A stretch of DNA of 64,000 nucleotides, taken from NCBI RefSeq assembly GCF_018130165.1, contig NZ_JAFCLZ010000031.1, forward strand, positions 1-64,000, written 5' to 3'. The notes below the pieces were generated by a model, which was given only the letters and a program-made list of their open reading frames with translations, was not told the origin of the DNA and made no database searches. Shown here piece after piece: positions 16,891-25,685 of the stretch. The translations under genes were made by a program, and so were the position numbers. Position 1 is the first letter of the stretch. Each line of letters begins with the position of its first letter. Source of the DNA: Bradyrhizobium sp. JYMT SZCCT0180 (GTDB lineage: Bacteria; Pseudomonadota; Alphaproteobacteria; Rhizobiales; Xanthobacteraceae).

Positions 16891-17568
16891 CGATTTTCCC
16901 GTCATGCACATTCCGCACTTTGGGCATGGTCTGGGTAGCGGTTTAGGCATAGCAGCGGGATAAATTGGCATTTGCGGCCGTTGCCAGGCAAAATGACAGG
17001 CATGTGTATTGAAGTGTTGCCGGTCAAAGAGGCCGCGCGAGAGGATTAGTCCTTAGTGGGAAACGTCACGACCTTACGGTCACCCTGCCATATTTCAATA
17101 GTGCATCCATCAACAACGAGCGGCCCATTGTTTGGCCTCAGCCTCGTCTATGCAGGCTATTTCGACCCTATCCGTGACGTGGCTGTCCGGACCAACCAAA
17201 TAGGCGCGGTATTCCAGCATGGCATTAATCCCGAACTAAGGAAAAACTTAGAGACGCTCTAAATTGGAGTCTAGCGCGTACGGGAAGATATCCCCGTTTT
17301 CTCAGCTGATCCTGTCAACTCGCTAGGTGACAATGCACGGTATCGGGAATAAGTGGCAATGACCGCGTCAGAGTGACGAAGTGGTCGCATCAGCAATCCG
17401 GCCCCAGGCCGGCGGATTCTTAAGAGATCTGACGCGGTTGCGAACGTGTAGCTCCGGATAGGTCGTAGGAGACGAGGAATGGCAGCTCAACAAGCCGAAG
17501 GGCGACAATACACGCAAGGGCTCCGTGAAGAACGCTTTGGAACGTTAAGCGGCGGCCAATGCCGACGG
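16891..17568. other. Gene-poor stretch
   Basis: No gene can be supported. One weak plus-strand frame from a GTG at 17056 (68 aa) has no recognisable feature. A short piece near 17428-17450 (GACGCGGTTGCGAAC) recurs at about 21215-21230, so the stretch contains repeated intergenic sequence. Confidence 0.4.
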
Positions 17569-17751
17569 TCAGCCAAGGGTCGGTGGACTAGCGTTCAGAG
17601 AATCCCGGAGGGCTTCAGCGGCCGAGAATGCCAGCTTCACAAGCTCCTCGCCCTTAAGCCTGGCTGGTCGCTTTAATAGTCGGTCCCACACCATCCAATT
17701 TGTGCCGCTGCCGTCTTTCCTAACAAGGAAGCGGGGTGAGGATTCAACCAT
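17569..17751 (-). CDS. Small conserved hypothetical protein
   Basis: A 60-aa protein: RFLVRKDGSGTNWMVWDR reads as two beta strands, and GEELVKLAFSAAEALRD as a helix. Small proteins with a TNWMVWDR core are familiar to me from Bradyrhizobium but have no known function. GGAAGG lies 5 bases before ATG 17751, which decides the start over an ATG 18 bases upstream. Confidence 0.6.
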   Translation of the reverse strand: MVESSPRFLVRKDGSGTNWMVWDRLLKRPARLKGEELVKLAFSAAEALRDSLNASPPTLG

Positions 17752-17826
17752 GACAGCCTTCCGTGGCAAGGCGCGGCCGGGATTGATCCCGGCCGCCCAG
17801 TCAATCGCTGCAGGAAGAATTGGGTC

Positions 17827-18088
17827 CTAGCCGAACAGCTCGGTCCCGGCTTGGGTGAATTTAACGTACGTCCCGCTCTCGTGCAGCAACAAGCCAGCCG
17901 CGCGAAATCGCGCGATCAAGGCCGGCGTTGTATTCGGCCGGGGTGGCGCGCTCCAAGTAGAGCATCGGAGCGTTTATTTTCTCAACGTAAATCTTTCCGT
18001 CTACCGGCTCGGTCGCATTGGCGAAATCCAGCAGCTTGCAAGCGGCCTTTTCAGGATCGGAGTAGGGGCGGTCGGTGCTGAACTTCAT
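17827..18088 (-). pseudogene. Frameshifted small conserved protein
   Basis: The frame from ATG 18088 reads MKFSTDRPYSDPEKAACKLL, DGKIYVEKINAPML, TPAEYNAGLDRAISRGWLV and then goes off frame. Removing one base near 17885-17892 gives the expected ending LHESGTYVKFTQAGTELFG and the stop at 17827. The restored 86-aa protein matches a rhizobial small family I recognise by pattern. It shares a 4-base ATGA overlap with the upstream frame, so it was once translationally coupled. It could be decay or a base-call error. Confidence 0.6.
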
Positions 18089-18500
18089 GCGTGTTCCGAA
18101 TCCATATGCGCATCGTTAACGTGCCGATCGGTTACCGCCATATCGATCGTGGCGCCACAGAAACACCGTGCCTGTCCACTGGTCGATTGGGTCGGCAGCT
18201 GCAGGCCAGCGGCATACATGGCGTATTTCCAAGCCGTCCATGCCCGCCCGGGCCGGTACTCGTGTCGGCTTCCGTGCAGCGTGGCAGATAGTTCGTCCAG
18301 GCTCGTTCGAAACCTGCCCGCGCTTCGTCGAAGGTTGCAGCGTAGCTCCGAGCGCGAGCGACCGCGATGTGACAGTGGATAAAACCCGCAATCCAGCGCC
18401 ATTGCCTAGCGTGTGTCGGCAAGCCCGATTGGACTGCGATCGTGGCACGTCTACTACGGTGAAGTTCGGGTCGCGCTGTCTCAAGCCAAATCCGCAAAGA
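18085..18500 (-). pseudogene. Decayed small gene, two frames
   Basis: Two overlapping frames hold the halves of one small protein. The upstream half has RQWRWIAGFIHCHIAV and ATFDEARAGFERAW. After a shift near 18250 the other frame gives WTAWKYAMYAAG and ends RCFCGATIDMAVTDRHV, with a Cys pair. The ending overlaps the next gene's ATG by ATGA, as an intact gene pair would. I take it as a frameshifted member of a small rhizobial family of unknown role. Confidence 0.4.
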
Positions 18501-18715
18501 GCTTGATACAGTCGTCAGTCCCGAATCAAGCCATCTGGGGTGAGCCGTCGTTTTTTGCTGAGGTCGAGTACCGAGACATCACCTCTGAGGGTCTGTTACG
18601 GCAAGGCTCGTTTAAGGGGCTGTCACGGAAATAGTGGGGAACCGAAGCGTATTTTTCAACGCAGTTCACGGTGATGCCCGCATGGAACATCCCACGCTAC
18701 AAAGCGTTAACGACC

Positions 18716-18895
18716 ATGGATTACGAGACTCAAGAACAGCGACCGGCTACGAAGGAAGAGCGAGCGGCCAAAAAGGAGAAGGCTCGTCAGGAAGCCGAGA
18801 AGGTCCTCTCCGAGCGCAAGAAAGAAGATGACGCCTTCCGAGCCAACTTCGAAAGGCTGAAGGCGGAACGCCTCGCCCGCGAAAGCAAATCATAG
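18716..18895 (+). CDS. Small charged helical protein
   Basis: A 59-aa product that is almost entirely Lys/Arg/Glu-rich helix (ATKEERAAKKEKARQEAEKV, RANFERLKAERLARE). It is probably a single alpha helix or short coiled coil. The ATG at 18716 (MDYETQEQ) is chosen because the charged part starts there; an upstream frame extension is unlike it. An intrinsic terminator follows 55 bases after the stop, which supports a transcribed unit. Confidence 0.6.
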   Translation: MDYETQEQRPATKEERAAKKEKARQEAEKVLSERKKEDDAFRANFERLKAERLARESKS

Positions 18896-18950
18896 CGCAA
18901 CAATGCGCTAGAGTGGTGTCACTAAGGGCGGATGCACCCCGAGTGACTGT

Positions 18951-18982
18951 AAGACCTCCGGCTTCGGTTCGGGGGTCTTTTC
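18951..18982 (+). terminator. Intrinsic terminator
   Basis: AAGACCTCCG pairs with CGGGGGTCTT (one G-T pair) around a 9-11 base loop, ending in TCTTTTC. It closes the small charged-protein gene at 18716. Confidence 0.75.
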
Positions 18983-19043
18983 GTTGTGAGCACAGGAACC
19001 GTGGTTCGCGTCCGGCGTTTTAACTTCATGACGCCCTTGCTTG

Positions 19044-19247
19044 ATGGAATACGCGGTGCAAATCGCGTGGGATTATCTGGAGAAGACCGGTCAGATCGAC
19101 GACGGCGTATTTGCCAACCGCTTTTTGATGCAGATCGTGGAAGACATGATGCGCAAGGGCGTGCGGCATCGGCTGTTGCTGTCGAACGGCGCGATTACTG
19201 TTTATGAGGCCTATAGACGCGATCGAAAGATGGATGCGGCGGCCTGA
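19044..19247 (+). CDS. Small hypothetical helical protein
   Basis: A 67-aa soluble protein: MEYAVQIAWDYLEKTGQID, FANRFLMQIVEDMMRKG, then a short strand pair RHRLLLSNGAITVYEAYRR. The helix-helix-strand-strand order could form a small DNA- or protein-binding domain. The family is not recognised with certainty, though I have seen similar short proteins in Bradyrhizobium. It starts 62 bases past the terminator, so it has its own promoter. Confidence 0.55.
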   Translation: MEYAVQIAWDYLEKTGQIDDGVFANRFLMQIVEDMMRKGVRHRLLLSNGAITVYEAYRRDRKMDAAA

Positions 19248-19530
19248 ACCTCCAAGCACGGCCGTTATCAGGGCGCGCGGGATGCCTGCGATCGTTAGGA
19301 GCAGGGGCCGCGTGTTCCTATGACGAAATATGAAGTATGCCTGTCCGATATGCCCGGGAGTAGGCTTCGTCCGCGAAAATAATCCCGACAAGGCATGGTC
19401 CATGGCTGCTAGTGTTTTGCCAGTGTGTCCGCGCTGAAGGGCCGAAGCACCTACAACGCAACCACGTGCAGGTAGAGACCCAGTAAGATCAGAACGCTGA
19501 TAACGATGATCCCAATGAACAAGCGGCCCA
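19248..19530. other. Stretch without a supported gene
   Basis: Nothing recognisable. A frame on the minus strand crosses it but shows no domain, ribosome site or homologous pattern. Confidence 0.4.
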
Positions 19531-19704
19531 TTATTTCTCGCGCCGAACGCCTTTGAATTTCTTCGCGCTCTTCTTGACAGCCATGAACTGCCCGCCAACC
19601 TTGTTGCGCTTGGTGGAAGTCTTAGTGAGCGGGTTCTTCAGCTGCGTCCGTTTCTTCACTGCGCCCTTGCGAGCATTATCGCCTTTAGGTTTATTCACAG
19701 CCAT
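19531..19704 (-). CDS. 57-aa very basic small protein
   Basis: ATG 19704 opens MAVNKPKGDNARKGAVKKRT, continues TKTSTKRNKVGGQFMAVKKS and ends KKFKGVRREK. About one third of the residues are Lys or Arg. I recall this Lys-rich microprotein as widespread in Bradyrhizobium; its size and charge suggest nucleic-acid binding, but that is inference. GGGAGGC precedes the start by 7 bases. Confidence 0.7.
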   Translation of the reverse strand: MAVNKPKGDNARKGAVKKRTQLKNPLTKTSTKRNKVGGQFMAVKKSAKKFKGVRREK

Positions 19705-19802
19705 GTCAGCCTCCCGTTTGGCCGTTAACGGGGAGGGGAATCCTTTGTTCCACCAACCGGCGTAGGGTGTATTCTTGACGAGGTAACAGTGTGGGGCGTT
19801 GC

Positions 19803-20048
19803 GTGAGTTTTCAGATCACGGTCCTGAAGGGTCTGGAGGGACACCCTGGCGGGTGTGCATCGCACACTGACGTCACGAGATCCGTTACTATCCTGATTTC
19901 CAGCGGCATGGATTGGTCGCAAAGGATGAAGCGCCTTGCCGCTCGTGCGCCAGACCTAGACATAATCATATTCTCTAGCGGTTACGTCATTCGAGATGCC
20001 ACCAGAGGGTGGCAGATCGCCGACCTTGGCCGAGCTTTCCTGAAGTAG
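19803..20048 (+). CDS. Small winged-helix-like protein
   Basis: GTG 19803 gives an 81-aa product: FQITVLKGLEGHPGGCASHT, DVTRSVTILISSGMDWSQRM, KRLAARAPDLDII, then RDATRGWQIADLGRAFL. The helix-turn-helix followed by a GWQ-I-x-x-x-GR wing is the pattern of small winged-helix proteins, and the family is familiar from Bradyrhizobium. It is probably DNA-binding; the target is unknown. The start is set at GTG because the conserved part begins there. Confidence 0.62.
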   Translation: MSFQITVLKGLEGHPGGCASHTDVTRSVTILISSGMDWSQRMKRLAARAPDLDIIIFSSGYVIRDATRGWQIADLGRAFLK

Positions 20049-20317
20049 ATCGACTCGCCGGCGCCAGATTCGGTGCTCAAGCCCGCGACCGCCCGTCGTT
20101 TCAGTTCCGCAAGACCTTTCAAATGTGGTCCAGCTGGTCGACCATCAGGGCAAGCACCGCCGGCGCGCCGCAGCCTAAAACTGCCCGGGTCGCGCAGGCC
20201 TTCGCGGGGATCACGATTTTCACCGCAGTCTCTTATCGGCTGCACCTATCCCGAGTACCTCGTTGAACCAATGCATCGGGCAATCGTTACTGGTGGCGAC
20301 TAACCGGAGGAAAATCC

Positions 20318-20797
20318 ATGCGCGCTCTTGTCATCGCCAGCCTTCTATTGGCCTCGTCGAGCCTGTCCTCCTTTGCCCAGGGCGAAGGGAAGCCGCCAAT
20401 TTCTTCTCCACAAAGCGTGCCTACTCAACCCGCCCCATCCGACCAGAATGCCCAACAACCGCGAGATCAACGAACGGACCGAGGCCAATCTAAGAGCGAG
20501 GAGCGAGAAATGGGCCGGGACTGGCGGATGCGCCGGGGTGACGGCAACCGTATGAGTCGCGATGACCGTGAGATGGATCCGGATGTGCGACGCAGTGATC
20601 GCGACGAATATCGCGAGCGCGACATGGATCGGCGTCGATACAGTGATCGAGACGACCGTGACAATCGCGGCTGGGACCGTGCGGACCACCACCGTGACTA
20701 TCGAAGCTACGACGATGATCGCCCTCGGCGGCGCGTGAAGATCTGCGTCGAATACGACAACGGCGACGAGTACTGCCGCTATCGGCAAGGACCATGA
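20318..20797 (+). CDS. Exported Arg/Asp-rich protein
   Basis: A 159-aa protein with a signal peptide (MRALVIASLLLASSSLSSFA, cut near AQG) and a strongly biased mature part. A Pro/Gln-rich linker is followed by about 70 residues of alternating Arg and Asp (RDDREMD, RRSDRDEYRERDMDRRR). It ends with VKICVEYDNGDEYCRY, which could hold one disulfide. The family is not recognised. GGAGGAAA stands 8 bases before the ATG. The charge pattern suggests binding of metal or polyanion in the periplasm, which is a guess. Confidence 0.7.
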   Translation: MRALVIASLLLASSSLSSFAQGEGKPPISSPQSVPTQPAPSDQNAQQPRDQRTDRGQSKSEEREMGRDWRMRRGDGNRMSRDDREMDPDVRRSDRDEYRERDMDRRRYSDRDDRDNRGWDRADHHRDYRSYDDDRPRRRVKICVEYDNGDEYCRYRQGP

Positions 20798-21203
20798 GGC
20801 GGTTCCGGCGCACACGTTCAAGATCCGAAAAGCAGCCTGCCGAACTGGGGCGCTTTGTCAGGTGCCGATGAGTTTGCGAGCCCTTGCGTCGGGAATGTTC
20901 TTTGCACACTCTGCTTAGCACTGGCTCAAGGCGCTGGTGGAGGTGCGGGTGCAGACCCGGCGTAGGTACTTGGGGGCCCAAGCGGGATTGGCGAAAAAAT
21001 AGATGGCGCCGCCGCGAGGCACAAGCCAACGGCGCGCCCGTAAGTCGGGTGAGAATATTATCGACTTACTTGGACATTCCGCCCTTGTTCTGCTGACCGA
21101 TGCCGTCCTTCGAGGCGCCGCCCGGCATCATGACCCCTTGTCATTGGCCATGCTGGGCTTATTCATGTCGGGCTGGGCGGCTGCGGTGGCGCCGGTGCCG
21201 GCC
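20798..21203. other. Stretch without a supported gene
   Basis: No gene supported in about 400 bases. Near 21195-21235 lies GACGCGGTTGCGAAC, also found near 17430, marking repeated intergenic sequence. Confidence 0.4.
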
Positions 21204-21893
21204 TTAAGACAGCTGACGCGGTTGCGAACCTGTATTTCCGATTGCGTCGACCTCACGATCGCTCAGGGCTTGTGCGGCGATAACAACTTCGAGGCGGTTA
21301 CGGGCGTTAAGTTTTTGCATCAGAACTGTCATGTAATTTTTGACGGTCTTCTCGCTGATTTTTAGCGAGGTGGCGATCGCTTTGTTGGTAAAGCCCCGCA
21401 ACAACAGGCGAACGATCTGGTCTTCGCGAATGCTGAATCTGACGGCCTCGGCCGCCACTCGCCGCAGCGACGCGTTTCGCAGTCCTGCGATGACCTGGCT
21501 CGCAAAGCTTTGTGTAATGTAAGTTTCGCCATGCCGAACCGCTTCAACAGCCTGGAGGAGCTCTTTCGCGTTGCTGCCTTTCAGTACATATCCGTTTGCG
21601 CCAGCATCGAGGGCGCGGATCGCGGTGTCGACGCCGGTTGCAGCAGTGAACGCAACTATCTTTGTGTTTGGAGCGAGCTTGATAGACGTTGCGATTGCCT
21701 CGTAGACGTCGCCCGCCATGCTTAAATCGACGATGATGACGTCTGGATGGAAACGCAAGGAAATGTCGATGATGTCTTTTGCCGTCGAACCCGTCGACAA
21801 AATTTCGAGACCCTGAGCGCGCGACAACAGCCCGACGATGCCTTCAATCATCAATGGGTGGTCGTCTACAACACCAATGGAAACTTTACTCAT
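21204..21893 (-). CDS. LuxR/NarL-family response regulator
   Basis: A 229-aa two-domain regulator. The receiver (1-125) has VVDDHPLMIEG, acceptor Asp in VIIVDLSMAG, Thr in VAFTAATG and Lys in GYVLKGS, so it should be phosphorylated. The LuxR-type HTH (about 150-215) reads SIREDQIVRLLLRGFTNKAI followed by SLKISEKTVKNYMTVLMQKL. It should bind DNA as a dimer. ATG 21893 starts the receiver directly; the frame upstream is not receiver-like. No cognate kinase is adjacent. The next minus-strand gene upstream encodes another LuxR-like protein. Confidence 0.88.
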   Translation of the reverse strand: MSKVSIGVVDDHPLMIEGIVGLLSRAQGLEILSTGSTAKDIIDISLRFHPDVIIVDLSMAGDVYEAIATSIKLAPNTKIVAFTAATGVDTAIRALDAGANGYVLKGSNAKELLQAVEAVRHGETYITQSFASQVIAGLRNASLRRVAAEAVRFSIREDQIVRLLLRGFTNKAIATSLKISEKTVKNYMTVLMQKLNARNRLEVVIAAQALSDREVDAIGNTGSQPRQLS

Positions 21894-22171
21894 AATGGCC
21901 CCTGTAAAATCGACGCTACAATGACCGGCCGTTGCGGATGTTGCGAGTCGCCAGCTTTGGCCATTACCCGCAATAGAGAGGTACCTCTGGCGATCCGCTT
22001 TCACGCGCAATGTACAAAAGTGAACTTAGCAACAGGACGGCAATCTAATTCGGACGACTATGTTGTGCGGCAGCTGAACTACAGCGAATGATGCTGTCAT
22101 CCGCAGGAACAATTCGACCTGCGCCCACTTGACTCATAAGCGGCCGTTTATCTTGCAGGATTCTCGATTTC

Positions 22172-22333
22172 ATGCTGGACCTAACAGAAGACAAGATACG
22201 GACGCTGGCCTTTAAGTTGTGGAAAGATGCTGGCGAACCTAACGGTATGATGGAGACGTTCTGGTATCGAGCCGAGAGAGAGTTGTTGCAGCAGCGAAGC
22301 GACAAGCCGGCCGAAAATCTGGATTTGCGCTAA
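22172..22333 (+). CDS. DUF2934 family microprotein
   Basis: A 53-aa frame: MLDLTEDKIRTLAFKLWKDA, GEPNGMMETFWYRAERELL, then a polar tail. The I-x-x-L-A-x-x-L-W-x-x-x-G-x-P-x-G-x-x-x-x-x-W pattern is that of DUF2934, short helical proteins of unknown role common in rhizobia. GCAGG lies 12-16 bases upstream. The length is normal for the family. Confidence 0.7.
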   Translation: MLDLTEDKIRTLAFKLWKDAGEPNGMMETFWYRAERELLQQRSDKPAENLDLR

Positions 22334-22524
22334 CATCCTTTGGCAGGTGGGCACCCAGGGCTCGCAGCAAGGAAATGGGACTGGATTAGGTTCCACCAGG
22401 CCCGGCGCGCGAGACGACGACTTTCAAGACAAGGCGGGAATCGCATAGCGTAGTGCGGCACCGTACTCCGCAGGCGAAGCGCCTTGTTTGAGCAGCAAAA
22501 GTAGCTACCGCCGCAAGGATTCCA

Positions 22525-22769
22525 ACCATCTTTGGGTTTAGAGAGTTCGTGGATGCGGACGGCCTGATTTCGTACGGAGCGAACTTCATCGACCCGTTTT
22601 TGCGCGTGCTGCTGAGTTTACCGACAAGAGTCTGCGTGGAGCGACGCCAGCTGACATGCCCATTCAGCAACCAGTAAAGTTTGACCTCGTCATCAATCTC
22701 AAATCAGCCAAGGCGCTCGGCTTGAATATCTCGGAGACTTTCCTTACCCGCGCCGATGAAGTGATTGAA
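22525..22769 (+). pseudogene. C-terminal remnant of ABC substrate-binding protein
   Basis: The translation gives REFVDADGLISYGANFIDP, then after a frameshift near 22610 KSLRGATPADMPIQQPVKF, DLVINLKSAKALGLN and RADEVIE. This is the C-terminus of the TrpX-like ABC_sub_bind family, also intact in this window at 60643. The usual stop after DEVIE is missing because the sequence joins an integrase fragment. Everything upstream of the last 80 residues is lost. Confidence 0.72.
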
Positions 22770-22914
22770 TACTGGGACCTTGATTTATCGACGGACCGGC
22801 AATCTCAGGGCTATCCAGCCCTTGCTCGGGCACACCAAATCGAAAGCGCGGTGAGATACCTCGGCATTGAGGTTGATGACGCGCCGGCAATAGCGGAACA
22901 AGTGGATGTCTGAA
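22770..22914 (+). pseudogene. C-terminal remnant of tyrosine recombinase
   Basis: In frame with the preceding remnant, the sequence reads HQIESAVRYLGIEVDDAPAI and ends AEQVDV with the stop near 22913. It matches the end of the integrase at 54308 (HTKIESTVRYLGIEVDDALA), but only the last 30-40 residues remain, and the catalytic tyrosine is in RYLG. A hairpin follows in both places. It is a decayed partial copy. Confidence 0.72.
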
Positions 22915-22919
22915 ATAAC

Positions 22920-22945
22920 CGGGCAGAGCGGACACACTCTGCCCG
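22920..22945 (+). terminator. Hairpin after integrase remnant
   Basis: CGGGCAGAG and CTCTGCCCG form a perfect 9-bp stem around CGGACACA. The same hairpin stands after the integrase at 54948-54974. There is no long T run, so termination is likely but not certain. Confidence 0.6.
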
Positions 22946-23002
22946 TCCTTCAGCCCCTTTGTGCCATTAGCAGACGACCGTTTCCCGCAAGTCCCTAGGT
23001 GG

Positions 23003-25300
23003 CTAGACAAACAAATCGGGCGTCAGATGGTGCTTGGCGCCCTTTGCGTGATCAACGGCGTCTTGCTCCGCGAGTGAAAGGCCAACCACGTGTGCTTCCG
23101 GGGCCAGTCCGTCATGTCGGATGTGCAGGCCATGTTCTGTCGAATCCGGTCCGTGGCCCACATGTAGCTCAAAGACATCCGAGGCTTTGGAGGCAACCAT
23201 CTCCTTCTTGAAATGAAACGAATCTCCAAACGCTGGCGCAGCTGCCGTTTCTACCTGACCGGTGTCATCGGTCGGTTTATCCTTCCCTCCAGCGTTCAGG
23301 CCCGACCCTGAGTGTAGGTGGTTACCAGCGTTTGCGGGCACCGCGTGCGAGTCACGCTGCGATTGGCCGCGATCGACCTCGATCTCCGGTGTGGCGTCAA
23401 GCTTGGCATGCGCTGCGGAGCCGTCAGAAGCGTGTAAATCGTGCTGCGATTGCCCATGGAGCAAATCGTTTCCCTGTGGATCGTTCTTGGCATGCTGCTT
23501 GGCAGCTGCGGAGCCGTCAGAAGCGTGTAAATCGTGCTGCGATTGCCCATGATTCAAATCGCTTCCCTGTGGATCGTTCTTGGCATGCTGCTTGGCAGCT
23601 GCGGAGCCATCAGAAGCGTGTAAATCGCGCTGCGATTGCCCATGATTCAAATCGTTTCCCTGTGGATCGTTCTTGGCATGCTGCTTGGCAGCTGCGGAGC
23701 CGTCAGAAGCGTGTAAATCGCGCTGCGATTGCCCATGATTCAAATCGCTTCCCTGTGGATCATTCTTGGCATGCTGCTCGGCAGCTGCGGAGCCGTCAGA
23801 AGCGTGTAAATTGCGCTGCGATTGCTCATGACTGTGATGCTCACCCGCGCTTAATATTGCTTTGCCGTGTCCGAAATTCTGCGACGTGTCGGCCTTTGTT
23901 GTCTCGCCAAAACCGCCATGATCCATCGGATGCCCCGCGAGGGCGCTCACGGATTCTTTGGAGATCGTGTCAATGCGGTTGTCCGCCTCATTGGCGGATT
24001 TTGCATCGAGAGACCTATCCTTGCCATGGTCGCTGGCGCCATCCTCCCTTGCGTCTACACTGACAATCTGAAGTTCATCGCCGTCCATGGAGATGGTCTG
24101 GCTTCGGGGAGAATCGAAGGCGAATGACTGATCGTATTTTCCGAGACGTTGCCAAGCCAAGTCATCGAAACCGTCGTTGTTCGCATTGGCGGTGCCAGAG
24201 ATGTTGAAGGCCACCAGTTCTTTGCTGCCGTTTGCAGCAGCTGATGTGGAGACCTCAGTCAGGCTATTGCCAAAATCGAATGCTTGCGCAGGTCTGCAGA
24301 TGTGATCGAGCTCGTAAATCAGGACTCCGGCCGCCACCATCATGAAAGCGCTAGAGCTGCCCACGCTTAGCCTCGCTGAGTTGGCTGTCGTCAGCGTGAC
24401 CGTACTGCTGGTGATATCGAAACTAGAATCGACGAGCTGGACGGCCGGTGTCGCCCTGCCATTCCCGGGATTGTCAACGCGGCCGGCTTTGAACGCGGCT
24501 CTGACCCCGACGCCCAAAGCACCGACCGATTTCCTGGGGGTGATAGTGATAGCTGCGACCTCGGCGGTGCCGTCGGCGACCATTACTGTGAAAGTACCGC
24601 CAAGCGTATCGTCGAGTTCGTTGGCGTTCGCGGCATGGCCGTCGTCCAGCGCTGCGATAATCAGAGCTGCAAGCACGCCGATCCCACCGGAAAGACGCGA
24701 CAGGACAACCGCTGTGAGTTCCGACCGATTGCCGATCGGAAGCTTCTGAAATATGCGATCGAGGTCGGCCTTGACGGCGCCCGGGCTGACGTTAAGTTGG
24801 CGCGCAATCCCTTTGTTCGACAAGCCGTAGGCAACCAGACGCATAACTTTGCGTTCTTCGTTCGTCAGTGCTGCCAGAACATCCTCACCGATCGCTCCAT
24901 TTTCTTCCTTGCTGGCCCGCGTCCGGTCGGGTCTTGGTGCCACCAGCCTCAGCGAGTTCAGCACCGTTTCGGGCTTCGCGCGCATTGAAATCGCGTTGCA
25001 AACACCCTCCGCAATTGCGTCTGCGACATCGCCACGTGCGACGGATGCGGTGTACAAGACTAACCGGGTAGAAAAATTTTCGGCATCGGCGACCGTAAGC
25101 AATTCAGTTGCCGTCACGTCAGAAAATCCGTCCTCTACAAGCACAACATCGGGGGTCAAATTCCGAATTGCTTCGAGGCAGCTAGTTCCATTGAGACAGG
25201 ACGCAACGACCTCGAAATCGCGCTCCGCCGCCAACAGCGACGCAAAACCTTGCAGAACGATCGGGCGTCGATCTGCTATCACTAGTCGGATGCGACGCAT
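23003..25300 (-). CDS. LuxR-like regulator with long repeat-rich extension
   Basis: A 765-aa protein of unusual design. Residues 1-120 resemble a receiver but are degenerate: ADRRP replaces the acid pair, VVLVEDGFS has Glu where the acceptor Asp should be, and no switch Lys is seen. Residues 145-200 are a LuxR HTH (TNEERKVMRLVAYGLSNKGI, VSPGAVKADLDRIFQKL). A hydrophobic segment follows (about 202-217, GGIGVLAALIIAAL) and another at about 317-330. Residues 490-645 are 31-aa His/Gln/Asp repeats, then a His/Asp-rich tail. GGGGAG before ATG 25300 decides the start. Function unknown; possibly a phosphorylation-independent, membrane-linked regulator. Confidence 0.75.
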   Translation of the reverse strand: MRRIRLVIADRRPIVLQGFASLLAAERDFEVVASCLNGTSCLEAIRNLTPDVVLVEDGFSDVTATELLTVADAENFSTRLVLYTASVARGDVADAIAEGVCNAISMRAKPETVLNSLRLVAPRPDRTRASKEENGAIGEDVLAALTNEERKVMRLVAYGLSNKGIARQLNVSPGAVKADLDRIFQKLPIGNRSELTAVVLSRLSGGIGVLAALIIAALDDGHAANANELDDTLGGTFTVMVADGTAEVAAITITPRKSVGALGVGVRAAFKAGRVDNPGNGRATPAVQLVDSSFDITSSTVTLTTANSARLSVGSSSAFMMVAAGVLIYELDHICRPAQAFDFGNSLTEVSTSAAANGSKELVAFNISGTANANNDGFDDLAWQRLGKYDQSFAFDSPRSQTISMDGDELQIVSVDAREDGASDHGKDRSLDAKSANEADNRIDTISKESVSALAGHPMDHGGFGETTKADTSQNFGHGKAILSAGEHHSHEQSQRNLHASDGSAAAEQHAKNDPQGSDLNHGQSQRDLHASDGSAAAKQHAKNDPQGNDLNHGQSQRDLHASDGSAAAKQHAKNDPQGSDLNHGQSQHDLHASDGSAAAKQHAKNDPQGNDLLHGQSQHDLHASDGSAAHAKLDATPEIEVDRGQSQRDSHAVPANAGNHLHSGSGLNAGGKDKPTDDTGQVETAAAPAFGDSFHFKKEMVASKASDVFELHVGHGPDSTEHGLHIRHDGLAPEAHVVGLSLAEQDAVDHAKGAKHHLTPDLFV
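23371..23830 (-). repeat. 93-bp tandem repeats coding 31-aa units
   Basis: Inside the LuxR-like gene, four full and two partial copies of a 93-bp unit lie head to tail. Each encodes 31 residues around HGQSQRDLHASDGSAAAKQH and AKNDPQG. Copies differ at only a few positions (R/H, S/N, E/K), so expansion is recent or the copies are being homogenised. Confidence 0.9.
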
Positions 25301-25519
25301 GAGCGCTCCCCTCGCCGGCATTCGCTTTATCCCCCAAGCAACCCCGTCGCAGGTATCAACGGGCGTGCAGTGCGGCCAACCGCTCGCCATTGATGGGCCA
25401 CCGAAGGAATGGCGTCCGCAGCAGCAAAATGCCACCATAGGATGAAAGCCAATATAGCTCAACGCGGAATCTACGTCCGCAGGGGTCACGAAGGACTTAA
25501 GCCAGCGCCCCGCCTCAAG

Positions 25520-25622
25520 TCAGCTTTGGGTCAAAACCTGACCTCGATGGAACGTCCGCTTTTGGCGCAAAGCGGTCATTCGCTGGTTTGCCCACGTCTG
25601 CTAAGTGCCATCAACGGAAGTG
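25520..25622. repeat. Dispersed intergenic repeat, copy N
   Basis: From GGGTCAAAACCTGACC to about 25611 the sequence is almost the same as 57999-58081, with only a few differences, in the same orientation. It belongs to a family marked by GTCCGCTTTTGGCGC and AAAGCGG(A/T)CATT that recurs between genes through to 61.7 kb. Confidence 0.85.
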
Positions 25623-25685
25623 GGAAGTAGACTTCGGCCTCCAATGATTTAGTCAAAAGCTTCGCTAGTCCGTGGGGCGACTTCC

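Noticed and set aside
23371..23830. CRISPR-like or intergenic repeat
   Set aside because: The 93-bp units are contiguous, in frame and inside a coding sequence; there are no unique spacers and no cas genes.
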